Below, piece after piece: positions 26,236 through 35,764 of a stretch of 64,000 nucleotides of DNA; within the stretch, counting starts at the first letter, position 1; each line of letters begins with the position of its first letter. The position numbers were made by a program, and so were the translations under genes. The stretch spans positions 248,001 to 312,000 of the forward strand of contig NZ_CP190246.1 of assembly GCF_039652435.2 (NCBI RefSeq). The letters run 5' to 3'. This DNA comes from Niabella insulamsoli. GTDB taxonomy: Bacteria; Bacteroidota; Bacteroidia; Chitinophagales; Chitinophagaceae. The notes under the pieces are model-generated. The model had not been told where the DNA came from, made no database searches, and worked only from the letters and a program-made list of their open reading frames with translations.

Positions 26236-29200
26236 ATGGCTATTAGTAAAGAAAGATTGGAAGCGCAGTTTAGCGAAGTATTCAAAAACCTGAACCCCGA
26301 ACAGCAAATTGCCGTTAATACACTCGAAGGCCCGGTGATGGTAATTGCAGGGCCGGGAACCGGAAAGACACAAATACTGGCAGCGCGGATTGGCAAAATT
26401 TTATTGGAAACCGACGCTTTACCCGAAAATGTTCTTTGTCTGACCTATACCGACGCGGGCGTAGTGGCGATGCGCAAAAGGCTGCAGCAATTTATCGGCG
26501 CCGACGCTTATAAAGTTAACCTATACACGTTTCACGCTTTTTGCAACGATGTCATCCAGGACAATCTTTCTCTTTTTGAAAAGACATCGCTCGATCCTGT
26601 TTCCGATCTCGAACAGGTGGAATATTTTAAGCAACTGATTGATGGTTTTTCCAAAGAGCATCCATTAAAAAGATACCGCGGTGACGTGTATTATGAAGCA
26701 GGTCCTTTAAGCCAACTCTTTTCGACCATGAAGCGGGAAGGTTGGTCGCCGGCTTACCTGCATGAACGCATTGATGATTATGCGAAGTTGCTCGCCGACG
26801 ATGAAAGTTTCATTTATAAAACAAACCGTGCCGGAAAATGGAAAAAGGGCGACAGGAAGCCGGCCTATGATGAGGAACTGCGCCGGCTGGAAAAGCTCCG
26901 GGCGGCGGTAGATGAATTTGAAAATTACCAAGACATTATGAGGCGTAATAAGCGGTATGATTTTGATGATATGATCAATTGGGTGATTGCTGCTTTTGAA
27001 GAAAATCCTAACCTGCTATCCGATTACCAGGAGCGCTTTCAATATATTTTAGTGGATGAGTTTCAGGATACCAGCGGCACGCAAAATAAAATCGTTCAGT
27101 TGCTCATCAGCTATTGGGAGCAGCCGAATATTTTCGTTGTGGGCGATGATGACCAGAGTATTTACCGTTTTCAGGGCGCCAATATTCAAAACATGCTCGA
27201 CTTCGCCAATCAGTATGTGAAAGACCTGCGTACGATCGTGCTAACGAGTAATTACCGGAGCGTGCAGCCGATTCTGGATGTATCCAAAACTTTGATCAAC
27301 CGAAACGAGGAGCGCCTGGTGAAACAAATCCCCGGCTTGAGCAAGGAGTTAGTTGCAGCGAACCTCGCGATCAGTCATTTGCAACACCAACCCACTATAA
27401 CAGAGTATAATTCGGTTGCCGAAGAGATGGCCGGACTGGTTTTTGAAATTGAAGACCTGGTAACAGCAGGCGTCGCGCCAGGCAACATTGCCGTTATTTA
27501 TAAAGAAAATAAATATGGTGAAACGCTGGCCGGATACCTGCGCCAGAAGAACATTCCTTTTTATAGCAAACGCAACGTGAACCTGCTCCATGCGCCGTTC
27601 ATAAAAAAGATTATTAAAATCCTTTATTATCTGGAAGCGGAGCAGGACACACCTTACCGAGGCGACGAACTGTTGTTTGAAATTTTACATTTTGATTTTT
27701 ATAATAATCCGCCGATTGAAATTGCCAAACTGAATGTGGAAGCCAATCAGCGAAGGTTTAAAAATGATCCGACTTCTTTGCGGGAACTACTGTATGAAAA
27801 GGCCAACAGGCCGCCCAGGGATTTATTCGACGAAGGGCTGAACCAAAGCCTGAAAAATTGTTCTCATTTGCTGGAGCAGTTGATCGGCGATGTAAATAAT
27901 GTGACCATTCAGCAATTGATAGATCATATCATTCAAACGGCAGGCGTGCTGACTTATATCATGAACAATGATCAGAAGATTGAGTTGATGCAATCCCTCA
28001 CGGCGTTCTATGATTTTATAAAAGAAGAAAACCGGCGCAACCCCTCTCTTGATCTTACGGCGCTTGTGCAGCTTTTTGGATTGATGGAAAAAGAAGATAT
28101 ACCGCTGCCGCTGATGCGAACTACAGGAAATGATAAAGGCGTAAACCTGCTGACCGCGCATGGAAGCAAGGGGCTGGAATTCGAACATGTTTTTTTTGCC
28201 GGCGCCAACGCTTCTTTCTGGGAAAAGAAAAGAAAGCGCAGCATGGGTTATAAATTGCCTTCCACCATTTTTTCATCTCAATCAAAAACAAGCGATGAAG
28301 AGGAGCTGAGGCGTGTGTTTTATGTAGCGCTGACCCGCGCTGAGCAATTTTTGCATATTTCTTACGCCAAGTTAAATGCGGAGGGCAAAGAACTGGAACC
28401 TTCGATGTTTATTGCAGAAATACAGGAGCAACACCAGTTTGAGGTACAAAAAAAGCAATTGGATCCCGAAAAAATGTTCGCCTTTCAACATCTGATGTTT
28501 AGCGGCTACCAGCCCGTCATCCGTAACCTCGAAGATGATTTTATTGAGGGACTGCTGTCGAAGTTTGTCATGAACGTAACAGCGCTCAATAGTTACCTGA
28601 GTTGCCCGCTGAAATTTTATTATCAAAACTTGCTGCGCATTCCCTCCGGTAAAAACGAAGCGACTGAATTTGGTAGCGCTATTCACTTTGCTTTAGAACG
28701 CTTGTTTAGAAAGCTGAAAGACAATGAACAGTTTGCGCCGGTTGAAACAATGCTGGATGATTTCAGCTGGTATATGATGCGCCACCGCCAGAGCTTTACC
28801 AAAGAAGCTTTCGAACGGAGAATGGAGCAGGGGTCGATCATTATTCCCGCGTATTATAAAAAATATGTCGATAGCTGGAATAAAGTGGTCGCCGTGGAGA
28901 CCAATATCAAAGCGGTCATCGTTAATGATATTCCATTAAAAGGTAAATTAGATAAGCTGGAGTTTTCAGGAAAAGAGGTCAACGTGGTAGATTATAAAAC
29001 TGGTAACGTGGACAGGGCGCTATCCAAGTTAAGGGCGCCCTACGATAAAGCGCCCGATGGCGGCGATTATTGGCGACAGGCCGTGTTCTACAAAATCCTG
29101 CTGGATAACTACGAACTTAAAGATTGGAAAGTGGTAAGCACTGAGTTCGATTTTATCGAGCCCGACGGTAATAATAATTTCCAAAAAATAAAAGTGGTGA

Positions 29201-29379
29201 TCACTCCGGAAGATGTATCATTTGTAAGGGAGCAGATAAAAACGGTATGGGATAAAATCCAGGCGAAAGATTTTTATAAAGGCTGCGGCAGGGAAGATTG
29301 CCATTGGTGCAATTTTGTAAAAGATAATTATCTCTACAGCCAACTCGAAGCGCCCGAAGAAGAGGAGGAGCTTTTTTAG
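26236..29379 (+). CDS. UvrD-like helicase with C-terminal Fe-S PD-(D/E)XK nuclease
   Basis: A 1047-residue DNA repair enzyme. The N-terminal superfamily 1A helicase has GPGTGKT at residues 39-45, LVDEFQDT (Walker B), GDDDQSIYRFQGA, TAHGSKGLEF and RRVFYVALTRA. The C-terminal RecB/AddB-type nuclease has LSCPLKFYYQ, GSAIHFALERL, KGKLDKLEF and VVDYKTG (catalytic Asp and Lys). It ends in CGREDCHWC; together with the Cys of LSCPLKF this makes four Cys placed as in AddB and Cas4 iron-sulfur nucleases. One chain therefore combines both activities. It probably resects or processes DNA breaks. No AddA/RecB partner is next to it. Confidence 0.92.
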   Translation: MAISKERLEAQFSEVFKNLNPEQQIAVNTLEGPVMVIAGPGTGKTQILAARIGKILLETDALPENVLCLTYTDAGVVAMRKRLQQFIGADAYKVNLYTFHAFCNDVIQDNLSLFEKTSLDPVSDLEQVEYFKQLIDGFSKEHPLKRYRGDVYYEAGPLSQLFSTMKREGWSPAYLHERIDDYAKLLADDESFIYKTNRAGKWKKGDRKPAYDEELRRLEKLRAAVDEFENYQDIMRRNKRYDFDDMINWVIAAFEENPNLLSDYQERFQYILVDEFQDTSGTQNKIVQLLISYWEQPNIFVVGDDDQSIYRFQGANIQNMLDFANQYVKDLRTIVLTSNYRSVQPILDVSKTLINRNEERLVKQIPGLSKELVAANLAISHLQHQPTITEYNSVAEEMAGLVFEIEDLVTAGVAPGNIAVIYKENKYGETLAGYLRQKNIPFYSKRNVNLLHAPFIKKIIKILYYLEAEQDTPYRGDELLFEILHFDFYNNPPIEIAKLNVEANQRRFKNDPTSLRELLYEKANRPPRDLFDEGLNQSLKNCSHLLEQLIGDVNNVTIQQLIDHIIQTAGVLTYIMNNDQKIELMQSLTAFYDFIKEENRRNPSLDLTALVQLFGLMEKEDIPLPLMRTTGNDKGVNLLTAHGSKGLEFEHVFFAGANASFWEKKRKRSMGYKLPSTIFSSQSKTSDEEELRRVFYVALTRAEQFLHISYAKLNAEGKELEPSMFIAEIQEQHQFEVQKKQLDPEKMFAFQHLMFSGYQPVIRNLEDDFIEGLLSKFVMNVTALNSYLSCPLKFYYQNLLRIPSGKNEATEFGSAIHFALERLFRKLKDNEQFAPVETMLDDFSWYMMRHRQSFTKEAFERRMEQGSIIIPAYYKKYVDSWNKVVAVETNIKAVIVNDIPLKGKLDKLEFSGKEVNVVDYKTGNVDRALSKLRAPYDKAPDGGDYWRQAVFYKILLDNYELKDWKVVSTEFDFIEPDGNNNFQKIKVVITPEDVSFVREQIKTVWDKIQAKDFYKGCGREDCHWCNFVKDNYLYSQLEAPEEEEELF

Positions 29380-29397
29380 AAATCAAAGATGGATGCT

Positions 29398-30768
29398 TTA
29401 AAAACCATACCTATCTACAAGATAGACCAGGGCCGCCATGTTTACCGCGCCCAGTTCCAGCTCGCGCTTATTAACGTTCTCAAAAATGTCGCTAGCCGCA
29501 TGATGCAGATCAAAATAGCGTTGGGAGTCGGGCAGAAAGCCGCATAGGGGCGTACCTAACTGATCTTTCAGCGGAGCGATATCCGTGCCGCCGCCGCCTT
29601 TTATAAATTCGTTGCAGCCGTAAGGGCCGATCAATGGCAGCCAGCCTTTTGCTTTTTCAAACTGATCGTCAGAGCAGTTAAAGCTAAAAGCCCTTGGCGT
29701 AAAACCACCGGCATCGCTTTCAATAGCCAGTATATGTTTTTCGCGGTTTGACTGTGCCGCTGTTGCATATTGTTTGCCGCCCCGTGCGCCATTTTCTTCA
29801 TTGGCAAACAATACAAACCGAATGGTATGCCGGGGTTGATAGCCCAGGGCTACCAGCGCGCGCAGTACTTCAATGGTTTGAGTAATGCCGGCGCCGTCAT
29901 CGTGGGCGCCTTCGCCGTTGTCCCAGCTGTCTAAGTGGCCGCCAATCGTAATGTACTCGTCCGGCTTTTCGCTGCCTTTTAATTCCGCAATGATATTATG
30001 GCCTTCGGCGTCGGGTAAGAAATGGCCGTTGGTTTTGATACTTAGTTTCAGTTGTGCATGCTTGCCGATTTCGGATGCCAGCCAGTCGGCGTCTTTCAAA
30101 CCCACGGCTACAGCCGGGATGCTGGCAAACATTGAGTCGTAAGATAGCATACCGGTATGCGGTTCGTTGTCTGTGCTGTGGCTCATGCTGCGCACGATCA
30201 CACCGATGGCGCCATATTTTGCCGCGCGGGAAGGGCCCTGGCTGCGATATTTAACGGCGTCGCCGTAGGCTTCAAAGGTTCTTATAAAGGAAGCATTGAA
30301 TTTATAATTATAAAATACAATTTTACCGCGCAGTTCATTTTTGCGTTGTTCAAGTTCTTCAAAATTATGGACCATCACAACCGCGGCCGTTAGCGCTACA
30401 TTTTTTGTTCCGATAGAGTTGCCAAGCGCAATGACCTGCAAAGGCTTTTTTTTGCCGCCGGCAGGCAGCGCAATACATTCGTCTTTCCCACCGCGCACCC
30501 AATGGGGCACCATCACCGGTTGTTTATAAACCCGCGTGCTGCCAGACTGCTTCAGCAAATCATAACCCCATCTTTCTGCTGCATACATTTGAGGCGAGCC
30601 AGCCAGTCGGGCGCCAATAGTTTTGGTTAAGGTTCGAAGGTTTTGATAAGCCTGCCCGTTATGCAAAATTTCGTCGGCCAACCGGCGAATAAAAACCTCA
30701 TCCTTAGTTTGACTATAAGAAAAAACAGTAGAAAATAAAAGTGGGGCTAAGAACAATTTCCGGATCAT
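29398..30768 (-). CDS. Secreted M28 family zinc metallopeptidase
   Basis: A 456-residue exported aminopeptidase/carboxypeptidase-like enzyme. Signal peptide: KLFLAPLLFSTVFSYSQ. A PA-type insert domain lies at about residues 110-240. The metal site is complete: His and Asp in GGHLDSWDNGEGAHDDGAG, the Glu pair in ANEENGARGG, Asp in ESDAGGFTP and the final His in DLHHAASD. This set defines M28. Resembles carboxypeptidase Q-like members. Convergent with the helicase gene (18 bp between stops). Confidence 0.92.
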   Translation of the reverse strand: MIRKLFLAPLLFSTVFSYSQTKDEVFIRRLADEILHNGQAYQNLRTLTKTIGARLAGSPQMYAAERWGYDLLKQSGSTRVYKQPVMVPHWVRGGKDECIALPAGGKKKPLQVIALGNSIGTKNVALTAAVVMVHNFEELEQRKNELRGKIVFYNYKFNASFIRTFEAYGDAVKYRSQGPSRAAKYGAIGVIVRSMSHSTDNEPHTGMLSYDSMFASIPAVAVGLKDADWLASEIGKHAQLKLSIKTNGHFLPDAEGHNIIAELKGSEKPDEYITIGGHLDSWDNGEGAHDDGAGITQTIEVLRALVALGYQPRHTIRFVLFANEENGARGGKQYATAAQSNREKHILAIESDAGGFTPRAFSFNCSDDQFEKAKGWLPLIGPYGCNEFIKGGGGTDIAPLKDQLGTPLCGFLPDSQRYFDLHHAASDIFENVNKRELELGAVNMAALVYLVDRYGF

Positions 30769-30913
30769 AATGTTATGGTATGTGATTTGAGTAAAGATAA
30801 GAAGGTCGCCGCGAACGACGGATCTTGTAGATGGAAAGACGGACGTGAAAGGCGCAGGCTCAAACTTAATAATCTGCTAAACTGCAGTATCATTAACAAA
30901 AATTAGAAACGGT

Positions 30914-30921
30914 TATCTTTA
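30914..30921 (+). promoter_or_regulatory. -7 box of bshA, probable leaderless transcript
   Basis: TATCTTTA (one mismatch to TAnnTTTG) ends 4 bp before the bshA ATG, the same geometry as at 11936, 10337 and 26225. Confidence 0.4.
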
Positions 30922-30925
30922 ACAC

Positions 30926-32053
30926 ATGCGAATAGGTATTGTTTGCTACCCCACTTTTGGCGGCAGCGGCGTTTTAGCCACCGAACTCGGGAAAGCATTA
31001 GCTCAGAAAGGGCATCAGGTGCATTTTATAACGTATCAGCAACCGGTGCGGCTGAGCGCTTTCATTCCCAATATTTTCTATCACGAGGTGCAGGTACCTA
31101 CCTATCCTTTGTTTGATTTTCCACCCTATGAAACCGCTTTGGCCAGCACCATGGTCAACGTTATCAAGAACTATAATCTCGATCTGCTGCATGTACACTA
31201 TGCTATTCCGCATGCGTCGGCGGCTTACATGGCCAAGAAAATTTTGCATGAGGAAGGATATAATATTCCGGTTGTGACCACTTTGCACGGAACGGATATC
31301 ACGCTCGTTGGTAAGGACAAAATGTATGCGCCGGTTGTATCTTTTTCTATCAACAAAAGTGATGTGATCACCGCGGTTTCTAATAATCTGCGGGAAGAAA
31401 CCTATGCAACATTTGACATCAGGAAGGAGATAGAGGTGATATATAACTTTATCGACGTGACTCGTTTTAACCGGAAGCCTTTAGATGCGTTTAAAAAAGT
31501 ATTAGCGCCTAAAGGCGAAAGGATCTTATTGCACGCTTCCAACTTCAGGCAGGTGAAACGGGTTCAGGATGTTGTGGAGGTTTTTTATGAAGTCCAGAAA
31601 GAAATTCCCGCTAAGCTATTATTTGTAGGCGATGGCCCCGAAAGAAAGACAGCGGAGGAGTATGGCCATAAGCTAAACATTTTTGACCGTATGATCTTTG
31701 TTGGTAAACAAGAACAGATAGAAGATATATTCGCCATCGCCGATTTATTCCTGTTGCCTTCGGAATACGAGAGCTTTGGGCTGGTGGCCCTCGAAGCCAT
31801 GGCTTCAAAAGTCCCTGTGGTTTCCTCCAATGCGGGCGGTCTCGAAGAAGTGAATATTAACGGCGTGACAGGCTTTACGGCTAATGTTGGCGACGTGAAA
31901 ACCATGAGCGAAAAAGCGCTGGACATCTTGAAAGATGATGCCACATTAAATGGCTTTCGGCAGCGTGCATTCGAGCATGCACAGCAATTTAATATGGATG
32001 AGATCATCCCGCAGTATGAAGCGCTCTACCGCCGCTTTTGTAAAGATTGCTAA
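30926..32053 (+). CDS. bshA: N-acetyl-alpha-D-glucosaminyl L-malate synthase BshA
   Basis: Glycosyltransferase (GT4) that joins GlcNAc from UDP-GlcNAc to L-malate, the first step of bacillithiol synthesis. The N-terminal RIGIVCYPTFGGSGVLATEL is the BshA hallmark. Other features are LHVHYAIPHA, TLHGTDITLVG and the C-terminal nucleotide-sugar site SEYESFGLVALEAMASKVPV. Length 375 residues, normal for the family. No bshB or bshC is in the window. The organism should make bacillithiol as its low-molecular-weight thiol. Confidence 0.95.
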   Translation: MRIGIVCYPTFGGSGVLATELGKALAQKGHQVHFITYQQPVRLSAFIPNIFYHEVQVPTYPLFDFPPYETALASTMVNVIKNYNLDLLHVHYAIPHASAAYMAKKILHEEGYNIPVVTTLHGTDITLVGKDKMYAPVVSFSINKSDVITAVSNNLREETYATFDIRKEIEVIYNFIDVTRFNRKPLDAFKKVLAPKGERILLHASNFRQVKRVQDVVEVFYEVQKEIPAKLLFVGDGPERKTAEEYGHKLNIFDRMIFVGKQEQIEDIFAIADLFLLPSEYESFGLVALEAMASKVPVVSSNAGGLEEVNINGVTGFTANVGDVKTMSEKALDILKDDATLNGFRQRAFEHAQQFNMDEIIPQYEALYRRFCKDC

Positions 32054-32085
32054 AATATCCGGGCAGCAAATTCGATTGCAATAGC

Positions 32086-33900
32086 CTAATACATTTCCTG
32101 CATGTCTACCAGTTTGCGGTAGATGCCGCCCTCAATTTGCATCAACTCATGATGTTTGCCGCGCTCCGCAATTTCACCTTTGTTCAACACGATGATTTCA
32201 TCGGCGTTTCGAACCGTACTTAAGCGGTGGGCGATCACCAGCGAGGTCCGGTTCTGTGTCATGTTATTAATCGCGTCCTGAACGAGGCGTTCGCTTTCAG
32301 TGTCGAGAGAAGAAGTGGCTTCGTCCAAAATAAGAATGGGCGGGTTTTTTAATACGGCTCTTGCAATAGTAAGCCGCTGCTTTTCACCGCCGCTGAGTTT
32401 GGCGCCGCGGTCGCCGATGTTTGTATCAAATTTTTCCGGCTTATTATTAATAAAACGGAAGGCGTTGGCTACTTTGGCTGCGTTTTCAATTTCTTCGGCT
32501 GTAGCATCCGGATGCGCCAGTGTGATATTATTCCCGATTGTATCATTAAACAAGATCGGCTCCTGGCTGACGATACCAATCTTATCGCGCACAGAGTCGA
32601 TGCTGTACTCTTTGATGTTTACTCCGTCTACTAAAATAGCGCCATCGCTCACATCGTGAAAGCGCGGTACCAAATCGGCGAGTGTGCTTTTGCCGGCGCC
32701 GCTGCTGCCCACCAAAGCAATCGTTTTTCCTTTGGGAATAAACAGGTTAATATTCTTAAGAATGGGCGTTTCGTTGTAAGAAAAAGAGACATTCTTAAAT
32801 TCAATGCCCTCATCGAAAGACCCCAGTTTTTGAGTTCCATTGTCTTCGACTTTCACCGGTGTGTTCAACAAATCTTCAATGCGCTCGATAGCGGCAGAGC
32901 CCGCCTGCACGTTAAAGAAAGAAGACGAAAGCGCCTTCGCCGGATTGATCATCATAGCAAACATGGCGATAAAGGCAATGAGCTCGCCAGGCCCCAATGA
33001 GCCGCCATTTAGAATAAGATTGGCTCCAAAATAAATGATGATACACAACACGATGACGCCTAACAACTCGGTAAGAGGAGAGGCCAGATCGCGCCTGGCC
33101 GCCATTTTTTTATTAATGCCAAGCAAAGTATTATTCAGGCCAACAAAGCGATTGCCCAAAATCTTCTCTGCACAAAATGCTTTTATAATCCTGATACCGC
33201 CAAGGGTTTCATCCAGAATGGAAAGCGTATCACCCACCCGCAATGCCGCAGCATTACTTTGTTTTTTAAGTGTTCGGCTGATACGGCCGATAATAAATGC
33301 TGTCGCCGGAAGTAATACCAAAAGAAAAACCGACAAACCGGGGCTTATCCATATCATAGCGCCGAGATAGAAAATTACCATGATCGGGTCTTTAATCATA
33401 CCCTCCATCGCGTTTACGATCGAGCCTTCAATCTGTCCCACATCGTTGGTCATCCGGCTCATGATATCGCCCTTTTTCTGCTCAGAAAAATAGCCAACGG
33501 GTAGCGTCAATACCTTTGCATACATATCATTTTTCAGGTGAATAATAATGGAGCTTCGCACCGGCACGGATATCAACGAGGATAGGTACAGGAGCAGGTT
33601 CTTTAGAAAAATGGAGCCGATAATAAACATACAGCAGATAAAAACCGCATGCATTTGCCGCCCTTCGTTTACAGCGGTGAGCAAAGCTTCAGACAGCAGG
33701 TGGCCGCCCGGAACTTTTTGAAGCATACTTTGGCCCGCTGCGCCAACGCCTTCGACATTAAAAATAATCGACATTAAAGGGCCTAACATACTAATGGAAG
33801 CGACCGACAAAGCGGAGGCAAGAATGGTAAGCGACATGTAACCGGCTATTTTGCCCTTGTATAGACCGATATACTTAAATATTCTGCTGAATTTTTTCAA
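32086..33900 (-). CDS. ABC exporter, fused permease-ATPase (MsbA-like), TTG start
   Basis: A 604-residue half-transporter. The N-terminal type-IV exporter domain has six helices (residues about 18-310) with the coupling-helix region VGYFSEQKKGDIMSRMTNDV. The ATPase domain has Walker A GSSGAGKST, signature LSGGEKQR, and Walker B with LILDEATSSLD followed by an H-loop AHRLSTVR. It starts with TTG at 33898-33900 (MKKFSRIFKYIGLYKGK). The sequence resembles MsbA-type lipid flippases, but substrate cannot be fixed. Divergent from hflX across a 211-bp region. Confidence 0.93.
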   Translation of the reverse strand: MKKFSRIFKYIGLYKGKIAGYMSLTILASALSVASISMLGPLMSIIFNVEGVGAAGQSMLQKVPGGHLLSEALLTAVNEGRQMHAVFICCMFIIGSIFLKNLLLYLSSLISVPVRSSIIIHLKNDMYAKVLTLPVGYFSEQKKGDIMSRMTNDVGQIEGSIVNAMEGMIKDPIMVIFYLGAMIWISPGLSVFLLVLLPATAFIIGRISRTLKKQSNAAALRVGDTLSILDETLGGIRIIKAFCAEKILGNRFVGLNNTLLGINKKMAARRDLASPLTELLGVIVLCIIIYFGANLILNGGSLGPGELIAFIAMFAMMINPAKALSSSFFNVQAGSAAIERIEDLLNTPVKVEDNGTQKLGSFDEGIEFKNVSFSYNETPILKNINLFIPKGKTIALVGSSGAGKSTLADLVPRFHDVSDGAILVDGVNIKEYSIDSVRDKIGIVSQEPILFNDTIGNNITLAHPDATAEEIENAAKVANAFRFINNKPEKFDTNIGDRGAKLSGGEKQRLTIARAVLKNPPILILDEATSSLDTESERLVQDAINNMTQNRTSLVIAHRLSTVRNADEIIVLNKGEIAERGKHHELMQIEGGIYRKLVDMQEMY

Positions 33901-33923
33901 TTGATTGCTAATTTAAAAGCCCA

Positions 33924-33931
33924 CAAAGGTA
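33924..33931 (-). promoter_or_regulatory. Possible -7 box of the ABC exporter gene
   Basis: TACCTTTG on the minus strand matches TAnnTTTG perfectly and lies 23 bp before the TTG start. No TTG -33 box is evident. Confidence 0.4.
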
Positions 33932-34022
33932 AAGATTTACAAATTGTGCTTTGGAAAACGATCCGCGGCCAGGGCCCGGCCGCCAGAAAAGCAGCAAATT
34001 CGCAATGTTACTTTATCGGCAG

Positions 34023-34045
34023 TACCGCCGGGCGGCCCGCCGGTA
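34023..34045. repeat. GC-rich palindrome in the divergent ABC/hflX region
   Basis: TACCG-C-CGGG-CGG-CCCG-C-CGGTA: nine base pairs around a three-base loop, interrupted by one C-C mismatch. It lies between the two divergent genes and could be a hairpin or a dyad-type protein site. No T-run follows, so it is not a typical terminator. Confidence 0.5.
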
Positions 34046-34093
34046 GGGAAGACGAACAGTTTGTCATATTCCTTTACCCGGCAACATTTTTGC

Positions 34094-34101
34094 TAACTTT
34101 G
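34094..34101 (+). promoter_or_regulatory. -7 box of hflX
   Basis: TAACTTTG, a perfect TAnnTTTG match, 10 bp before the hflX ATG. No TTG is found at the usual -33 spacing. Confidence 0.5.
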
Positions 34102-34111
34102 TTCATTCAAT

Positions 34112-35299
34112 ATGTTAGATAAAAAAAATATTATTCAGGACAAAGAGACTGCCGTTATTGTAGGATTAGTGCAAAAAGATCAGACGGAACAGCAGGTGAA
34201 AGAATATCTTGCCGAGTTGGCTTTTCTGGCTGAAACAGCCGGCGCGGAAACAAAAAAGCAGTTTATTCAAAAATTGCAGCACCCCGATAGCCGCACTTTT
34301 GTAGGCAAAGGAAAATTAGAGGAAATAAGGCAATATGCCGTTGCGCACAATATTCAATTGGTCATTTTCGATGACGAACTGAGCGGCGCACAAATTAATA
34401 ATATCCAGAAGGAGATTAAAATTAAAGTTATTGACCGGTCGGATTTGATTCTCGACATTTTTGCGCGGCGGGCTAAAACGGCGCAGGCGCGCACGCAGGT
34501 GGAGCTGGCTCAATATCAATATATTTTGCCGCGACTTCGAGGTATGTGGAGCCACCTTGAGCGCCAGGGCGGCGGTATCGGCTCGCGCGGGCCTGGTGAA
34601 ACAGAGATTGAAACCGACCGTCGTATCGTTAGGGACAAAATCAACCTGCTTCGGAAAAAGCTGGCCGAAATAGATAAACAATCCTTTACGCAGCGCAAAG
34701 ACCGCGGCGAGTTCATCCGCGTCGCACTGGTCGGCTACACTAACGTAGGTAAGAGCACGATCATGAACCTGCTCAGCAAGCGAGACGTTTTTGCTGAAAA
34801 CAAGTTGTTTGCGACGCTCGATACCACGACCAGTAAAGTTGTTTTTGAACAGACACCTTTTCTTTTAAGCGATACGGTGGGTTTTATCCGCAAGCTGCCG
34901 CATCATTTGGTGGAAAGTTTCAAAAGCACGCTCGATGAAGTGCGCGAGGCAGATATTTTATTGCATGTGGTAGATATTTCCCATCCGAATTATGAAGATC
35001 AGCTGGCTGTTGTGAATAAAACACTGCAAGAGTTAAACGCGTTTGATAAACCGACGATTACCATTTTCAATAAGATGGATTTGTATGAGGCGCAAACTTT
35101 TGATGAATGGCTCGGTGATGAAACAAGGGAGGAAATTTTACGTGATTTATACGAACGCTGGCAAAACGAACTACAGGGAAATGTGGTATTTGTATCGGCC
35201 ACCGAGCGGCGAAATGTGGAGGGTCTGCGCGAAACTATTTTGAATAAAGTGAAAGAGCTCTACGCCATCCGTTATCCTTATAAAACCATGTTTTATTAG
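34112..35299 (+). CDS. hflX: Ribosome-associated GTPase HflX
   Basis: A 395-residue GTPase that binds the 50S subunit and splits stalled ribosomes. The N-terminal HflX domain has HPDSRTFVGKGKLEEI and VIFDDELSGAQINNIQKE. The glycine-rich linker is GGGIGSRGPGETEIETDRR. The G domain has G1 GYTNVGKST, G3 DTVGF and G4 FNKMD. The C-terminal extension is short. Length and motif order are normal. Start at 34112. Confidence 0.96.
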   Translation: MLDKKNIIQDKETAVIVGLVQKDQTEQQVKEYLAELAFLAETAGAETKKQFIQKLQHPDSRTFVGKGKLEEIRQYAVAHNIQLVIFDDELSGAQINNIQKEIKIKVIDRSDLILDIFARRAKTAQARTQVELAQYQYILPRLRGMWSHLERQGGGIGSRGPGETEIETDRRIVRDKINLLRKKLAEIDKQSFTQRKDRGEFIRVALVGYTNVGKSTIMNLLSKRDVFAENKLFATLDTTTSKVVFEQTPFLLSDTVGFIRKLPHHLVESFKSTLDEVREADILLHVVDISHPNYEDQLAVVNKTLQELNAFDKPTITIFNKMDLYEAQTFDEWLGDETREEILRDLYERWQNELQGNVVFVSATERRNVEGLRETILNKVKELYAIRYPYKTMFY

Positions 35300-35361
35300 T
35301 ATATAGATTATGGATCATATTTCACAGCGACTAAAGAACTATGATTCATCAACCATTATCT

Positions 35362-35691
35362 ATGAACAAGGACTTTACCTGGCATTTGATCGCATTACAT
35401 CCCAATGAGCTTGAGTTTAACGAGGAAAACCTGGCTGAAATTAAAGTAGCGGGCAGGCATTTATGTGTAGCAAAATTCGACAATAAATTATTTGCCTGCG
35501 CGACCAAATGCCCTCATGCGGCGGCGCCGTTAAAAAACGGGTATGTGAATGTCCAAAAGCAAATCGTTTGCCCCTTGCATCGTTATAAATTCAATCTTGA
35601 CAACGGCCGCAATGTTTCTGGCGAGGGCTATTTTTTAAAGACCTACCCTGTTGAAGAGCGCGAAGACGGATGGTATGTGGGCTTATATTAA
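35362..35691 (+). CDS. Rieske [2Fe-2S] protein (NirD-like small ferredoxin)
   Basis: A small soluble iron-sulfur protein of 109 residues (MNKDFTWHLIAL start; an alternative ATG is 7 codons upstream at 35341). The cluster ligands are in CPHAAAPLKNG (C-x-H) and CPLHRYKFN (C-x2-H), 18 residues apart as in Rieske ferredoxins. No oxygenase or reductase partner is adjacent. It may serve as an electron carrier; the partner is unknown. A 276-bp region with an operator-like palindrome separates it from uvrB. Confidence 0.88.
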   Translation: MNKDFTWHLIALHPNELEFNEENLAEIKVAGRHLCVAKFDNKLFACATKCPHAAAPLKNGYVNVQKQIVCPLHRYKFNLDNGRNVSGEGYFLKTYPVEEREDGWYVGLY

Positions 35692-35710
35692 TTAGGGCGA
35701 TTTTAAAAAA

Positions 35711-35764
35711 TGCACATCCGGATCAGCATTTTTCGCTTGTTTTTGCACAATCGGATGTGCAAAA
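35711..35764. promoter_or_regulatory. Operator-like inverted repeats upstream of uvrB
   Basis: A perfect 9-bp inverted repeat, TTTTGCACA (35741-35749) and TGTGCAAAA (35756-35764), separated by 6 bp. A further half-site TGCACATCCG at 35711-35720 is the exact reverse complement of CGGATGTGCA at 35752-35761. The T's precede and the A's follow, so this is not an intrinsic terminator. It could be a dyad bound by a regulator of uvrB or an mRNA structure. No protein is known for it from the sequence. Confidence 0.45.
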
